Positions 43,266 through 51,929 of a DNA stretch of 64,000 nucleotides are shown in pieces. The DNA is from JBCKUK01 sp038924905. GTDB lineage: Bacteria; Pseudomonadota; Gammaproteobacteria; Burkholderiales; Methylophilaceae. The translations under genes and the position numbers were made by a program. The DNA lies in assembly GCA_038924905.1 (NCBI GenBank), contig JBCKUK010000004.1:1-64000 (forward strand), given 5' to 3'. The notes under the pieces are model-generated. The model made no database searches, was not told where the DNA came from, and worked only from the letters and a program-made list of their open reading frames with translations. Position 1 is the first letter of the stretch; every line of letters starts with the position of its first letter.

Positions 43266-44819
43266 CTAAGATGAACAACTGACCTCCAGTTGCGCCGCCC
43301 AAACGGGTGGCAAGGCGGCATACATTTCAAATTCCGGCTGTTCGTCGTAAGGCCGCGACAAGATTTTCAGCAGGTGCGCAACTTCGCTGAAGGAACGCTC
43401 GCCGGCATCACCGCGCGCCTGCGCGATGGCTTGCTCGGCCAAATGGTTGCGCAACACATATTTAGGATTGACACGGTTCATTGCCGCCGCGCGTTCGGCG
43501 TCCGGAGTGCCTTCCTGGCGCAGTCGTTCGCGATACACCGCCGCCCAATCGTCGAACGCGCTGCGATCGATAAAAAGATCGCGCATCGGCGCGTCGGCTG
43601 CTGCATCGGTGCTGCGCAGCCGCGACAGATTGCGAAAAAACAGGGTGAAGTCGACGCGACCCGCATGCAGCATTTCCAAGAGCTGATTGAACAGGTGCTG
43701 GTCTTCTTCCCCCGCCGCACGCAGGCCAAGTTTTGCTCGCATCTGAACCTTGAATTCCAGTTCAAATGCGGCTCGATAATGGGCCAGCGCAGCCTGTGCT
43801 TCATCGGCAGAACCGATCAGCAGCGTCAGCGCCTGGCCGAGTGCATAGCAGTTCCATTCACCGATCTGCGGTTGCTTGCTGTACGCGTAGCGGCCGTTTC
43901 CATCGGAATGGTTGCAGACATGGTCGGCATTGAAGCCGTCGATAAAGCCAAATGGCCCGTAGTCAATGGTCAGTCCGAGGATCGACATGTTGTCGGTATT
44001 CATCACACCGTGGCACCAGCCGACGGCCTGCCATTGCGCGATCAGCCGACCGGTGCGTACGGCGACTTCGCGCAGCAGCGCCGCATACGGGTTGGGCTCA
44101 GTGCGTAACGCCGGATAAAACTTGTCGATCACGTAATCGGCCAATTGTCGCAAGGCCTGATGCTGATCGGTGTAATAGAAGTGCTCGAAGGAGCCGAAGC
44201 GAATGAAGCTGGGCGCCATCCGGGTGACGACCGCGGCGGTCTCCACGTTTTCGCGAAATACTGGATGGTCGGAACCCATTACGCACAAGGCGCGCGTCGT
44301 CGGAATACCGAGCGCGTGCATCGCCTCCGAGCAAAGAAATTCGCGGATAGACGAGCGCAGCACCGCGCGGCCATCGCCCATCCGCGAGTACGGCGTCTTA
44401 CCAGCGCCCTTGATCTGCAGTTCCCAGTGACGATCATCATGCCCGATTACCTCGCCGAGCAGCAGCGCGCGTCCGTCCCCAAGCTGGCCGGCCCAAACGC
44501 CGAACTGATGACCCGCATAGACTGCGGCCAGCGGGTCACTTCCCGGCAAGACGCGGTTGCCCACCAACGCCGTGAGCCATGGCTCACGGCCGAGGTCTTG
44601 CGAGCCTAGTCCGACCAGAGCGGCAGCCGTCGGTGAAGCGGCCACCAGGTACGGGGCGGGCAAGGCCGTGGGTGACAGGCGCGTGTAAAACGTTGCCGGC
44701 AACTGGGCAAACGAGTTGTCGAAAGCGAGCATGGCGCCTGCGGGGGAAGTGTCGAGGTCAGCGACAGACGGAGACGCGATGTTCATGACTGCCCAACTCG
44801 GGACCGGTATCCATTCCAA
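43266..44819 (-). CDS. selO: protein adenylyltransferase SelO
   Basis: Pseudokinase-fold enzyme (YdiU/UPF0061) that transfers AMP to proteins. Blocks seen: AVYAGHQFGVWAGQLGDGRA, LQIKGAGKTPYSRMGDGRAV, SIREFLCSEAMHALGIPTTR, GVMNTDNMSILGLTIDYGPF with the Asn/Asp metal ligands, and GFIDGFNADHVCNHSD. Length is up to 517 aa, or 506 aa from the ATG at 44786. It ends CSS without selenocysteine, as in bacteria. E. coli SelO modifies glutaredoxin and 2-oxoglutarate dehydrogenase E1. Here its gene lies between bolA and nfu-grx4, close to lipA. Confidence 0.92.
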   Translation of the reverse strand: MEWIPVPSWAVMNIASPSVADLDTSPAGAMLAFDNSFAQLPATFYTRLSPTALPAPYLVAASPTAAALVGLGSQDLGREPWLTALVGNRVLPGSDPLAAVYAGHQFGVWAGQLGDGRALLLGEVIGHDDRHWELQIKGAGKTPYSRMGDGRAVLRSSIREFLCSEAMHALGIPTTRALCVMGSDHPVFRENVETAAVVTRMAPSFIRFGSFEHFYYTDQHQALRQLADYVIDKFYPALRTEPNPYAALLREVAVRTGRLIAQWQAVGWCHGVMNTDNMSILGLTIDYGPFGFIDGFNADHVCNHSDGNGRYAYSKQPQIGEWNCYALGQALTLLIGSADEAQAALAHYRAAFELEFKVQMRAKLGLRAAGEEDQHLFNQLLEMLHAGRVDFTLFFRNLSRLRSTDAAADAPMRDLFIDRSAFDDWAAVYRERLRQEGTPDAERAAAMNRVNPKYVLRNHLAEQAIAQARGDAGERSFSEVAHLLKILSRPYDEQPEFEMYAALPPVWAAQLEVSCSS

Positions 44820-44822
44820 AAC

Positions 44823-45383
44823 CTAAACAGCCACGAGTTCGATGTCCGGTTCAATCGATCGAACCAGATTCTCGATGCCGCGTAGCGTGCCCGCTATTGA
44901 GCTCGGACAGGTGCCGCACGCGCCCTGGTAGTGAACGATGAGCTTGTTGCCGTCGAGGCCAATCACATGGAGGTTACCACCATCGCCTTGCAGAGCAGGA
45001 CGTATCTGTGCGTCAAGCAACTCCTCGATGGCATCGAGGCGTTGCTGGTCGGCGGGGCTGAGGTCGGCATTGGCAGTGGTCGCCGCCACCACCGTGGCGG
45101 CAGATTGTTCCTCCGCCGCCGGCGCGGCGCGAATCGGCTCGGCGACTTTGCGCACCAACTCCGGCCAGTCGGCTTCACCGTCCTGTGTGACCGTGAGCCA
45201 GCTATCGACGTAAAACACATTGGTCACATGTTCAATGTCGAACAATGTGGAGGCGAGCGCATCGTCCTGCGCCTGCTCGGCGTTGTCGTACGAGCGCGTT
45301 ATCCCCCAGGTCAGAGGCTCCCTGAGGGTGAACTTCACCGCGTTCGGATTGGGCGTGTCTTCAATTTCTGCTATTTTTGGCAT
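44823..45383 (-). CDS. Nfu-type Fe-S carrier, second copy
   Basis: A 186-aa protein with the NFU1-like layout. The N-terminal Nfu_N domain is EIEDTPNPNAVKFTLREPL and HVTNVFYVDSWLTVTQDG. A low-complexity Ala/Thr linker (about residues 90-115) follows, then the NifU C-terminal domain with CxxC in VHYQGACGTCPSSIAGTLRG and DAQIRPALQGDGGNLHVIGL. It ends 4 bp before the earliest possible selO start. The ATG at 45383 has AGGAGAT upstream. It is more canonical than the Nfu at 37386. Confidence 0.92.
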   Translation of the reverse strand: MPKIAEIEDTPNPNAVKFTLREPLTWGITRSYDNAEQAQDDALASTLFDIEHVTNVFYVDSWLTVTQDGEADWPELVRKVAEPIRAAPAAEEQSAATVVAATTANADLSPADQQRLDAIEELLDAQIRPALQGDGGNLHVIGLDGNKLIVHYQGACGTCPSSIAGTLRGIENLVRSIEPDIELVAV

Positions 45384-45476
45384 CTCTATCTCCTGAAAGC
45401 GAGGCCCCAATCTTGGCGCCGTAAATACGACAACCAGATGGAGTGGGTACCCCGCCCATAACCCGTTTCAATGTCA

Positions 45477-45794
45477 TCAACCCACCGCTGAATCGATCAA
45501 CTTCTGCAATTCACCTTGATCATACATTTCGCGCACAATATCGGAGCCGCCGACAAACTCGCCATTGATGTAGAGCTGCGGAACGGTCGGCCAGTTGCTG
45601 TAAGCCTTGATGCCATCGCGGATTTCCGGGTCGGCCAGCACGTCCACGGCGGTAAAGTTCTGCACGCCGCAGGCATTGAGTAGCTGCACCGTCGCACCGG
45701 AGAAGCCACACTGCGGGGACTGCGGCGTGCCTTTCATGTAAAGCACGACGGCATTTGCTGTTACCTGGTTGCGAATTTTTTCCTGTACATTCAT
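45477..45794 (-). CDS. grxD: monothiol glutaredoxin (Grx4 type)
   Basis: A 105-aa CGFS glutaredoxin. The motif is GTPQSPQCGFSGATVQLLNA, preceded by AVVLYMKG, with glutathione-binding NWPTVPQLYINGEFVGGSDI. It binds a bridging [2Fe-2S] with glutathione and pairs with BolA proteins. bolA-type genes lie on both sides (IbaG 17 bp upstream, BolA downstream). A possible target of the nearby SelO. Confidence 0.96.
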   Translation of the reverse strand: MNVQEKIRNQVTANAVVLYMKGTPQSPQCGFSGATVQLLNACGVQNFTAVDVLADPEIRDGIKAYSNWPTVPQLYINGEFVGGSDIVREMYDQGELQKLIDSAVG

Positions 45795-45811
45795 CTTTTA
45801 TTTCTCCAAAG

Positions 45812-46057
45812 TTATTTCATCGCCGATTGTACCCAACCTTCGGGCGTCAATGTGCGCATGGCCAGCGCGTGAATTTCTGCGCGCATGCGATCTCCGAGTG
45901 CCAAATACACCAGCTGATGCTGCTGCACCCTATTTTTGCCGGTGAATTGCGGGCTTACGATCACCGCCTCGAAGTGCTGACCGTCATCGCCCAGCACTTC
46001 TACATGATCGCAGGGCAGGCCATTCATGATGGTGCTTCTTAGTTCATTCGCTGTCAT
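45812..46057 (-). CDS. ibaG: BolA-like protein IbaG
   Basis: An 81-aa short BolA of the IbaG/YrbA type: MNGLPCDHVEVLGDDGQHFE followed by AVIVSPQFTGKNRVQQHQLVY. The Cys near residue 16 and His in GQHFE fit [2Fe-2S] binding with a CGFS glutaredoxin, which is encoded next. In many proteobacteria ibaG lies beside murA and the Mla genes; here it is with grxD, which supports a Fe-S role. Confidence 0.9.
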   Translation of the reverse strand: MTANELRSTIMNGLPCDHVEVLGDDGQHFEAVIVSPQFTGKNRVQQHQLVYLALGDRMRAEIHALAMRTLTPEGWVQSAMK

Positions 46058-46176
46058 CCTCTTATCCTCTCAACTGGGTACTCTATGGCAAAAAATATTT
46101 TCATCCCGGATTGTCCAATGGTCCACGAACGGCCTTTTACTCCCGATTTTATCTAATGGACAATTCGGATTCATCT
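46058..46176. other. gap between sufU and ibaG
   Basis: A 119-bp gap. An ATTGTCCA...TGGACAAT inverted repeat (arms at about 46113-46120 and 46158-46165) could form a loose hairpin in the transcript. No terminator T-run is seen, so transcription may continue. Confidence 0.35.
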
Positions 46177-46662
46177 TCATGCGTTGCCAATCGGTGCATG
46201 CATCGGGTCTTCCTCTGCCTCGGTCGACGTGCTGGCGACCGAATTGAACGCGGCGTGCAGCGTGTGCCACGGCAGGATCGCGCATTTTACGCGCGTCGGC
46301 AGGTCGCACACACCGGCGAATACCGCGAGCCGTCCGATGTGATTCGGGCTGTCAAGGTTGAGCTTTCCAGTGGCCATGGCGAGAAATTCCCGGATTAGAA
46401 TTTCCGCGTTTTCACGCGTTTTTCCCTTGACAGCGGACGTCATCATCGACGCCGACGCCTTGCAGATCGCGCACGACTCACCCTGAAACGCGATGCAGTC
46501 GATGCACTCACGATCGAGGTTGAGTGCCACACTGATGTGATCGCCGCACAGCGGGTTGTGGCCCACAGCACGGTGGCTCGCGCGCTCGAGGGTGCCGTAA
46601 TTACGCGGCTTCTTGTTGTGGTCGAGGATGACCTCTTGATAGAGAGATTTATAGTCAGCCAT
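46177..46662 (-). CDS. sufU: SufU-type cysteine-desulfurase partner
   Basis: A 161-aa IscU-fold protein. Ligand cysteines are in HNPLCGDHISVAL, QGESCAICKASASMM and LPTRVKCAILPWHTLH, plus the Asp of CGD. The spacing between the second and third Cys, including a PNHIGRLAVFAGV stretch, is longer than in IscU and matches SufU, the zinc-dependent sulfur acceptor of SufS in Gram-positive bacteria. The start shares its first base with the sufS stop. No sufE is in the window, so this is likely the SufS partner. Confidence 0.88.
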   Translation of the reverse strand: MADYKSLYQEVILDHNKKPRNYGTLERASHRAVGHNPLCGDHISVALNLDRECIDCIAFQGESCAICKASASMMTSAVKGKTRENAEILIREFLAMATGKLNLDSPNHIGRLAVFAGVCDLPTRVKCAILPWHTLHAAFNSVASTSTEAEEDPMHAPIGNA

Positions 46663-47978
46663 TATGCGAATACCTTTTGCACGGTGCGTATGCCCGCAAT
46701 CAATGCATCAACCTCCGCCAGTGTGTTGTAGAACGCAAACGAGGCGCGCGCGGTGGCAGGCACTTTGAAGCGCTGCATCACCGGCTGCGCGCAATGATGC
46801 CCGGTGCGCACCGCAATGCCCTCCTGATTGAGCAGTGTGCCGACGTCGTGCGGATGCACGCCGTCAACGGTGAACGATATGACCGAGGCCTTGTTTTTGG
46901 CGGTGCCGATAATGCGCACGCCCGGCATGCGGGTCATTTGTGCGGTGGCGTAATTGAGCAGATCGAGTTCGTGCGCGGCGATGGCGTCCATGCCGATGGC
47001 CGAGAGGTAATCGACTGCGGCACCCAGCCCGATGGCGGCTGCGATGGGCGGCGTGCCGGCCTCGAATTTATGCGGGATGGTGTTGTAGGTGGTTTTTTCA
47101 AACGTCACCCACAAAATCATGTCGCCGCCGCCCTTGAAAGGCTGCATTTTTTCGAGCAGCGCGGCCTTGCCATACAGAATACCGATACCGGTCGGGCCGC
47201 ACAACTTGTGGCCCGAGAAGGCGTAGAAGTCGCAATCCAGATCCTGCACGTCGACCTGCAGGTGCGGCGCCGCCTGCGCCCCGTCAACCAGCACCCGCAC
47301 GCCGTGCGCATGCGCAAACGCGATCATCTGCTTGACCGGGTTGATGCTGCCCAGCGCGTTCGAAACGTGCATCACGCCGACAAGCTTGGTGCGCTCGTTG
47401 AACAGATTTTCATATTCATCGATCAGCAGTTCGCCGGCGTCGTTGATGGGCACCACACGAATCTTCGCGCCCTTCTCTTCGGCCAGCATCTGCCACGGAA
47501 CGATGTTCGAATGGTGCTCGAGCGTGGTCAGAATAATCTCGTCGCCGGCCTTGATGAACTTGCGGCCGTAGCCGTGCATCACCAGGTTAATCGCATCGGT
47601 GGTGCCGCTGGTGAAGATCACTTCGCGCTCTTCGGGTGCGTTGATGAAGCGCTGCAGCTTGCGCCGAGCGGCCTCGTATTCGGCGGTCGCGGTCTCCGAC
47701 AAATAATGCACCGCGCGGTTGATGTTAGCGTGCTCGCTCGTCTGGTAGCGCACTAGGCGGTCGATCACCTGCTGCGGCATCTGGCTCGATGCGGCGTTGT
47801 CGAGATAGACCAGCGGATGGCCATTGACCTTGAGCTTGAGAATGGGAAAGTCGGCGCGTATGCGCTCGACATCGAATGGTGCCATAGCGGGCATCCTGTT
47901 TGTCGTTGCCACGCCAGGCACGGACGACAGCAGGACGGGTGCCGATGGGGAGGCGAGTGCGGTCTGGACGGCGTTCAT
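46662..47978 (-). CDS. sufS: cysteine desulfurase SufS
   Basis: PLP enzyme that takes sulfur from cysteine. N-terminal FPILKLKVNGHPLVYLDNAA, PLP lysine in AFSGHKLCGPTGIGILYGKA, and catalytic Cys in AVRTGHHCAQPVMQRF near the C-terminus (class II, short loop). It is 438 aa, with about 30 extra N-terminal residues (MNAVQTALASPSAPVLLSSV) before homology begins; an internal start at the Met of MAPFDVERIR is possible. The ATG overlaps the sufD stop (ATGA). Confidence 0.95.
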   Translation of the reverse strand: MNAVQTALASPSAPVLLSSVPGVATTNRMPAMAPFDVERIRADFPILKLKVNGHPLVYLDNAASSQMPQQVIDRLVRYQTSEHANINRAVHYLSETATAEYEAARRKLQRFINAPEEREVIFTSGTTDAINLVMHGYGRKFIKAGDEIILTTLEHHSNIVPWQMLAEEKGAKIRVVPINDAGELLIDEYENLFNERTKLVGVMHVSNALGSINPVKQMIAFAHAHGVRVLVDGAQAAPHLQVDVQDLDCDFYAFSGHKLCGPTGIGILYGKAALLEKMQPFKGGGDMILWVTFEKTTYNTIPHKFEAGTPPIAAAIGLGAAVDYLSAIGMDAIAAHELDLLNYATAQMTRMPGVRIIGTAKNKASVISFTVDGVHPHDVGTLLNQEGIAVRTGHHCAQPVMQRFKVPATARASFAFYNTLAEVDALIAGIRTVQKVFA

Positions 47979-49306
47979 GACTGGCTGCTGGTTTGTTCGA
48001 GCACCGTCTGCTCAAGCTGGTGCTTGAGTGATGCGACGGGGATGCGCTCGATGATCTCGGCGCCGAAGGCATAAGTCAGCAGATTGCGTGCAACGCTGTC
48101 AGACAGTCCGCGGCTCTTCAGGTAAAACACTTCCTCGCTGTCGAGCTGGCCGATGGTCGCGCCATGCGCGCATTTTACATCGTCGGCGAAAATCTCCAGC
48201 TGCGGTTTGGTATCGACGTGGGCCTTGCCGCTGAGTAGCAGGTTGCGGCTCGACTGTACCGAGTCGGTGCGCTGCGCACCCTGGCGCACCATGATCTTGC
48301 CGTTGAACACCGCGTGCGCGCTGCCGCCGACGATGCATTTGTGCAGCTGGCGGCTCACGCCGTGCGGCTTTGCGTGGTCGATGCAGGTATGGGTATCGGC
48401 CAGCTGATTGGCTGCGATCAGTGCCAGCCCGTCGACCGCGCACTCGGCACCTTCGGCCAGCAACACGTCGAGGTTGTAGCGCGAAATCTGTGCGCCCATG
48501 GCGACACTCACCGATTGATAATTGCTCGAACGCCCAAGGGACACCGCGCAATTGGCAATATGAAACGCTTTACTGCCTTCGCGCTGAATCCGGATGTGAT
48601 TTACACGCGCATTGTCTTCCAGCGCGATTTCGGTCACAGCGTTGGTGAAATGGGCTTCTTCTTGCCAACGCGGTTGGTACAACACGACGTAATCCTCGAT
48701 CACCGTCACTACGCTACCAGACTCGGCAACCACCAGGCAACGGGGATTGCTTACAACCTCTTTTTGCGTCGCAATAAACAGCAGATGCACCGGCGCTGCA
48801 AGCGCCACGTTGCGCGGCACCACAATCACTGCCGCATCATTCAGGAAGGCCGTATTGAGAGCCGCGAATACGTTGTCACGGAAGGCTGCGTGACGGCCGA
48901 GATGTGCTTCGATCGCTGCGGCGTGCGTGGCAAGTACCGTCGGCAGGTTGGACACCACCACGCCGCTGTTTGAAGCCGTACTAGACAACTGAGGCGCATA
49001 GATACCATCAACAAACACCAGTCGGGTGCTTGCTTCTTCAATATAAAAATGAGCGATATCGGCGGCTTCCAGATGGGTTGCGCTGAGTGCCGGAGAAAAC
49101 GACAGTTTGGTAAGCTGAGAAATATCGGTAAAGCGCCACTCCTCGTCGCGCAGGGTGGGCAGCGCCAGCACGTCGACTCGATTGACCGCCTCGACGCGCA
49201 GCGCGTTGATCCACGCCAACGGGCTGGCCGGCAGCTGCGGCTGGCCTGCCAGCAGCGTTTCGAGGTAACCCGCAGCGGGTCGGCGAATAGAGGTGACGGT
49301 GCTCAT
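47975..49306 (-). CDS. sufD: Fe-S scaffold component SufD
   Basis: Beta-helix subunit of the SufBC2D scaffold, 443 aa. Typical blocks are DEEWRFTDISQLTKLSF at the N-terminus and HIRIQREGSKAFHIANCAVS and FNGKIMVRQGAQRTDSVQSS in the core. The C-terminal helical part is KPQLEIFADDVKCAHGATIG with the conserved Cys-His pair, then FYLKSRGLSDSVARNLLTY. Both ends overlap neighbours by 4 bp (ATGA), so sufC, sufD and sufS are translationally coupled. Confidence 0.95.
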   Translation of the reverse strand: MSTVTSIRRPAAGYLETLLAGQPQLPASPLAWINALRVEAVNRVDVLALPTLRDEEWRFTDISQLTKLSFSPALSATHLEAADIAHFYIEEASTRLVFVDGIYAPQLSSTASNSGVVVSNLPTVLATHAAAIEAHLGRHAAFRDNVFAALNTAFLNDAAVIVVPRNVALAAPVHLLFIATQKEVVSNPRCLVVAESGSVVTVIEDYVVLYQPRWQEEAHFTNAVTEIALEDNARVNHIRIQREGSKAFHIANCAVSLGRSSNYQSVSVAMGAQISRYNLDVLLAEGAECAVDGLALIAANQLADTHTCIDHAKPHGVSRQLHKCIVGGSAHAVFNGKIMVRQGAQRTDSVQSSRNLLLSGKAHVDTKPQLEIFADDVKCAHGATIGQLDSEEVFYLKSRGLSDSVARNLLTYAFGAEIIERIPVASLKHQLEQTVLEQTSSQS

Positions 49307-50112
49307 GCCGCCCCCTCCGCGGCTCTCGTCTCGCTGGCTGCCTGGTGCTCGGCAGCGACCCAGTCGTAGCCTCGTTCCTCAAGCTCGAGCGCCAGATCCT
49401 TGCCGCCGGTTTTGATGATGCGGCCCGCATCCATCACGTGCACGAAGTCTGGCACGATATAGTTGAGCAGACGCTGGTAGTGCGTCACCAGAACAATGGC
49501 GTTGTCTTTGGTGGCGAGCTGGTTGACGCCGTTGGCGACGACCCTGAGCGCGTCGATGTCGAGGCCGGAATCGGTCTCATCGAGGATCGCCAGACGGGGT
49601 TCGAGTAGCGCCATCTGTAATATTTCGTTGCGCTTCTTCTCGCCCCCGGAAAAGCCTTCGTTGACGCTGCGGTCGAGAAAATCGGGACTTATTTCGAGCA
49701 GCTTCATCTTCTCGCGCACAAAGTCGTCAAACTCGAGCGGGTCGAGTTCTTCCTTGCCGCGCTGCGCCTGCACCGTGTTGTAGGTCAGGCGCAGAAACTG
49801 GCTGTTCGCAACACCGGGTATCTCGATCGGATACTGAAAGGCGAGAAACACGCCGGCAAGCGCACGCTCTTCGGGGGCAAGGTCGAACAGATTATTGCCT
49901 TCAAACAGCACGCTGCCGGCCGTTACTTCATAGGCCGTGTGACCCACCAGCACCTTTGCAAAGGTGCTCTTGCCCGAGCCGTTCGGCCCCATGATGGCAT
50001 GTACCTCACCGCTCTTCACGGTGAAGTCCAGTCCTTTCAGAATTTCGATGCCGTTCACGGTCGCGCGCAGCCCGCGCACTTCGAGCAGGGTTTTGCTGTC
50101 TTGCAGAATCAT
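49303..50112 (-). CDS. sufC: Fe-S scaffold ATPase SufC
   Basis: ABC-type ATPase that drives the SufBC2D scaffold; 269 aa. Walker A is GPNGSGKSTFAKVLVG, the signature region FSGGEKKRNEILQMALLEPR, Walker B LAILDETDSGLDIDAL, and the H-loop His is in VLVTHYQRLLNYI. The C-terminus (VAAEHQAASETRAAEGAA) is about 20 residues longer than in E. coli. ATGA overlaps at both ends. Confidence 0.96.
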   Translation of the reverse strand: MILQDSKTLLEVRGLRATVNGIEILKGLDFTVKSGEVHAIMGPNGSGKSTFAKVLVGHTAYEVTAGSVLFEGNNLFDLAPEERALAGVFLAFQYPIEIPGVANSQFLRLTYNTVQAQRGKEELDPLEFDDFVREKMKLLEISPDFLDRSVNEGFSGGEKKRNEILQMALLEPRLAILDETDSGLDIDALRVVANGVNQLATKDNAIVLVTHYQRLLNYIVPDFVHVMDAGRIIKTGGKDLALELEERGYDWVAAEHQAASETRAAEGAA

Positions 50113-51545
50113 CCGACACTTCCTTCGAGCTTGAAACTGAGCAGCTTGGTCGCTTCGACCGCAAACTCCATCGGCAATTGTTTAAATACGTCTTTGCAGA
50201 ATCCGTTGATGATCATCGACACTGCTGCCTCGGCGCTGACGCCGCGCTGCGCGAAGTAGAACAACTGGTCCTCGCCGATCTTCGAGGTCGAGGCCTCGTG
50301 CTCAACCTGGGAGGTGTTGTTGCGCACCTGGATGTAGGGGAAGGTGTTGGCGCCGGACTGATCACCAATCAGCATCGAGTCGCATTGCGAATAATTACGT
50401 GCACCGGTAGCGGTCGGCGCAATCTTGACCAGCCCGCGGTAGCTGTTGTTGGAACGGCCGGCCGAGATGCCTTTGCTGACGATGGTGCTGCGGGTGTTCT
50501 TGCCGATGTGGATCATCTTGGTGCCGGTATCAGCCTGCTGCAGGTGGTTGGTGACGGCGACCGAATAAAACTCGCCGACCGAGTTGTCGCCACGCAGTAT
50601 GACGGAAGGATACTTCCAGGTAATCGCCGATCCGGTCTCGACCTGGGTCCATGAAATGCGCGAGTTGACGCCTTTGGCCAGGCCGCGCTTGGTCACGAAA
50701 TTGTAAACGCCGCCGACACCGTTTTTGTCGCCCGCATACCAGTTCTGCACCGTTGAGTACTTGATCTCGGCGTTGTCAAGAGCCACCAGCTCGACCACCG
50801 CCGCATGCAACTGGTTGGTGCTGAACGCAGGTGCCGTGCAGCCTTCGAGGTAAGAGACCGATGCCCCTTCCTCGGCAATGATGAGTGTGCGTTCGAACTG
50901 CCCCGTTTCCTCGGTGTTGATGCGGAAGTAGGTCGACAAATCCATCGGGCACTTGACGCCCTTGGGGATGAAGCAGAACGAGCCATCGGTGAACACCGCC
51001 GAGTTGAGCGCGGCGTAAAAGTTATCGCCGGTCGGCACGACGGTACCAAGATACTTCTGCACCAGCTCCGGATGCTCCAGCACGGCCTCCGACATCGAAC
51101 AGAAAATGACGCCGACCTCGGCCAGCTTGTGCTTGTAGGTGGTCGCCACCGACACGCTGTCGAAAATAACATCGACCGCAACGCCAGCCAGCGCCATGCG
51201 CTCGTGCAGCGGCACGCCGAGTTTCTCGAAGGTGCGCACCAATTCAGGATCGACCTCGTCCATGCTTTTTAACTTCGGCTTCTGCTTGGGCGCCGCATAG
51301 TAGCTGATTGCCTGATAATCGATCTTCGGATAGTGGACGTTGGGCCACTTTGGCTCTTCCATCATGAGCCACGCCTGGTAAGATTTGAGCCGGAACTCAA
51401 GCAGCCACTCCGGTTCGTTCTTCTTGGCTGAAATCATCCGGATGGTGTTTTCATTCAGCCCTTTGGGCGCGACATCCGACTCGATGTTCGTGATGAACCC
51501 GTGCTTGTAGGGCTGGTTGACAAGATTTTGCAGTACTGCGCTCAT
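50109..51545 (-). CDS. sufB: Fe-S scaffold subunit SufB
   Basis: Main cluster-assembly subunit, 478 aa. Conserved blocks: EPEWLLEFRLKSYQAWLMME, FEKLGVPLHERMALAGVAVD, SYLEGCTAPAFSTNQLHAAV, and ARNYSQCDSMLIGDQSGANT with the Cys that receives sulfur from SufS/SufU. Near the end is AVSMIINGFCKDVFKQLPME. An AGGAAC site precedes the ATG at 51545. It lies 15 bp after erpA and overlaps sufC by 4 bp. Confidence 0.96.
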   Translation of the reverse strand: MSAVLQNLVNQPYKHGFITNIESDVAPKGLNENTIRMISAKKNEPEWLLEFRLKSYQAWLMMEEPKWPNVHYPKIDYQAISYYAAPKQKPKLKSMDEVDPELVRTFEKLGVPLHERMALAGVAVDVIFDSVSVATTYKHKLAEVGVIFCSMSEAVLEHPELVQKYLGTVVPTGDNFYAALNSAVFTDGSFCFIPKGVKCPMDLSTYFRINTEETGQFERTLIIAEEGASVSYLEGCTAPAFSTNQLHAAVVELVALDNAEIKYSTVQNWYAGDKNGVGGVYNFVTKRGLAKGVNSRISWTQVETGSAITWKYPSVILRGDNSVGEFYSVAVTNHLQQADTGTKMIHIGKNTRSTIVSKGISAGRSNNSYRGLVKIAPTATGARNYSQCDSMLIGDQSGANTFPYIQVRNNTSQVEHEASTSKIGEDQLFYFAQRGVSAEAAVSMIINGFCKDVFKQLPMEFAVEATKLLSFKLEGSVG

Positions 51546-51560
51546 GATGTTGTTCCTAAG

Positions 51561-51929
51561 TTAAGCTGAGAAAGACGACCCGCATCCACAGGTAGACTTC
51601 GCACCAGGATTGTTCTTGATGACGAACTGCGCACCTTCCAGATCGTTTTTGTAATCAATCTCTGCCCCCACCAGGTACTGGTAGCTCATCGCATCAATCA
51701 ACAGCGACACTCCGTTCTTGGTCATCGTCGTGTCGTCTTCGTTGGCGACTTCGTCAAACGTGAATCCGTAGGAGAAGCCGGAGCAGCCGCCGCCCTGAAC
51801 AAAAACACGCAGTTTCAAGTCAGGGCTGCCTTCTTCGGCAATCAAATCAGCTACTTTGGCCGCTGCGCTGTCGGTAAAGACAAAGGGGGCGGGCATCTCG
51901 GTTTGGATATTTTCAGCAACTGCGCTCAT
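51561..51929 (-). CDS. erpA: A-type Fe-S carrier, ErpA-like
   Basis: A 122-aa carrier with the three ligand cysteines: RVFVQGGGCSGFSYGFTFDE and KSTCGCGSSFSA at the C-terminus. The PFVFTDSAAAKVADLIAEEG start and the CGCGSSFSA end are ErpA-like, suggesting transfer of [4Fe-4S] to late targets. The ATG overlaps the stop of the upstream iscA-like gene (ATGA), with GAGG upstream. Confidence 0.9.
   Translation of the reverse strand: MSAVAENIQTEMPAPFVFTDSAAAKVADLIAEEGSPDLKLRVFVQGGGCSGFSYGFTFDEVANEDDTTMTKNGVSLLIDAMSYQYLVGAEIDYKNDLEGAQFVIKNNPGAKSTCGCGSSFSA

Noticed and set aside
46677..47756. 359-codon open frame opposite sufS
   Set aside because: Antisense shadow; sufS carries all catalytic motifs and is coupled to its neighbours.
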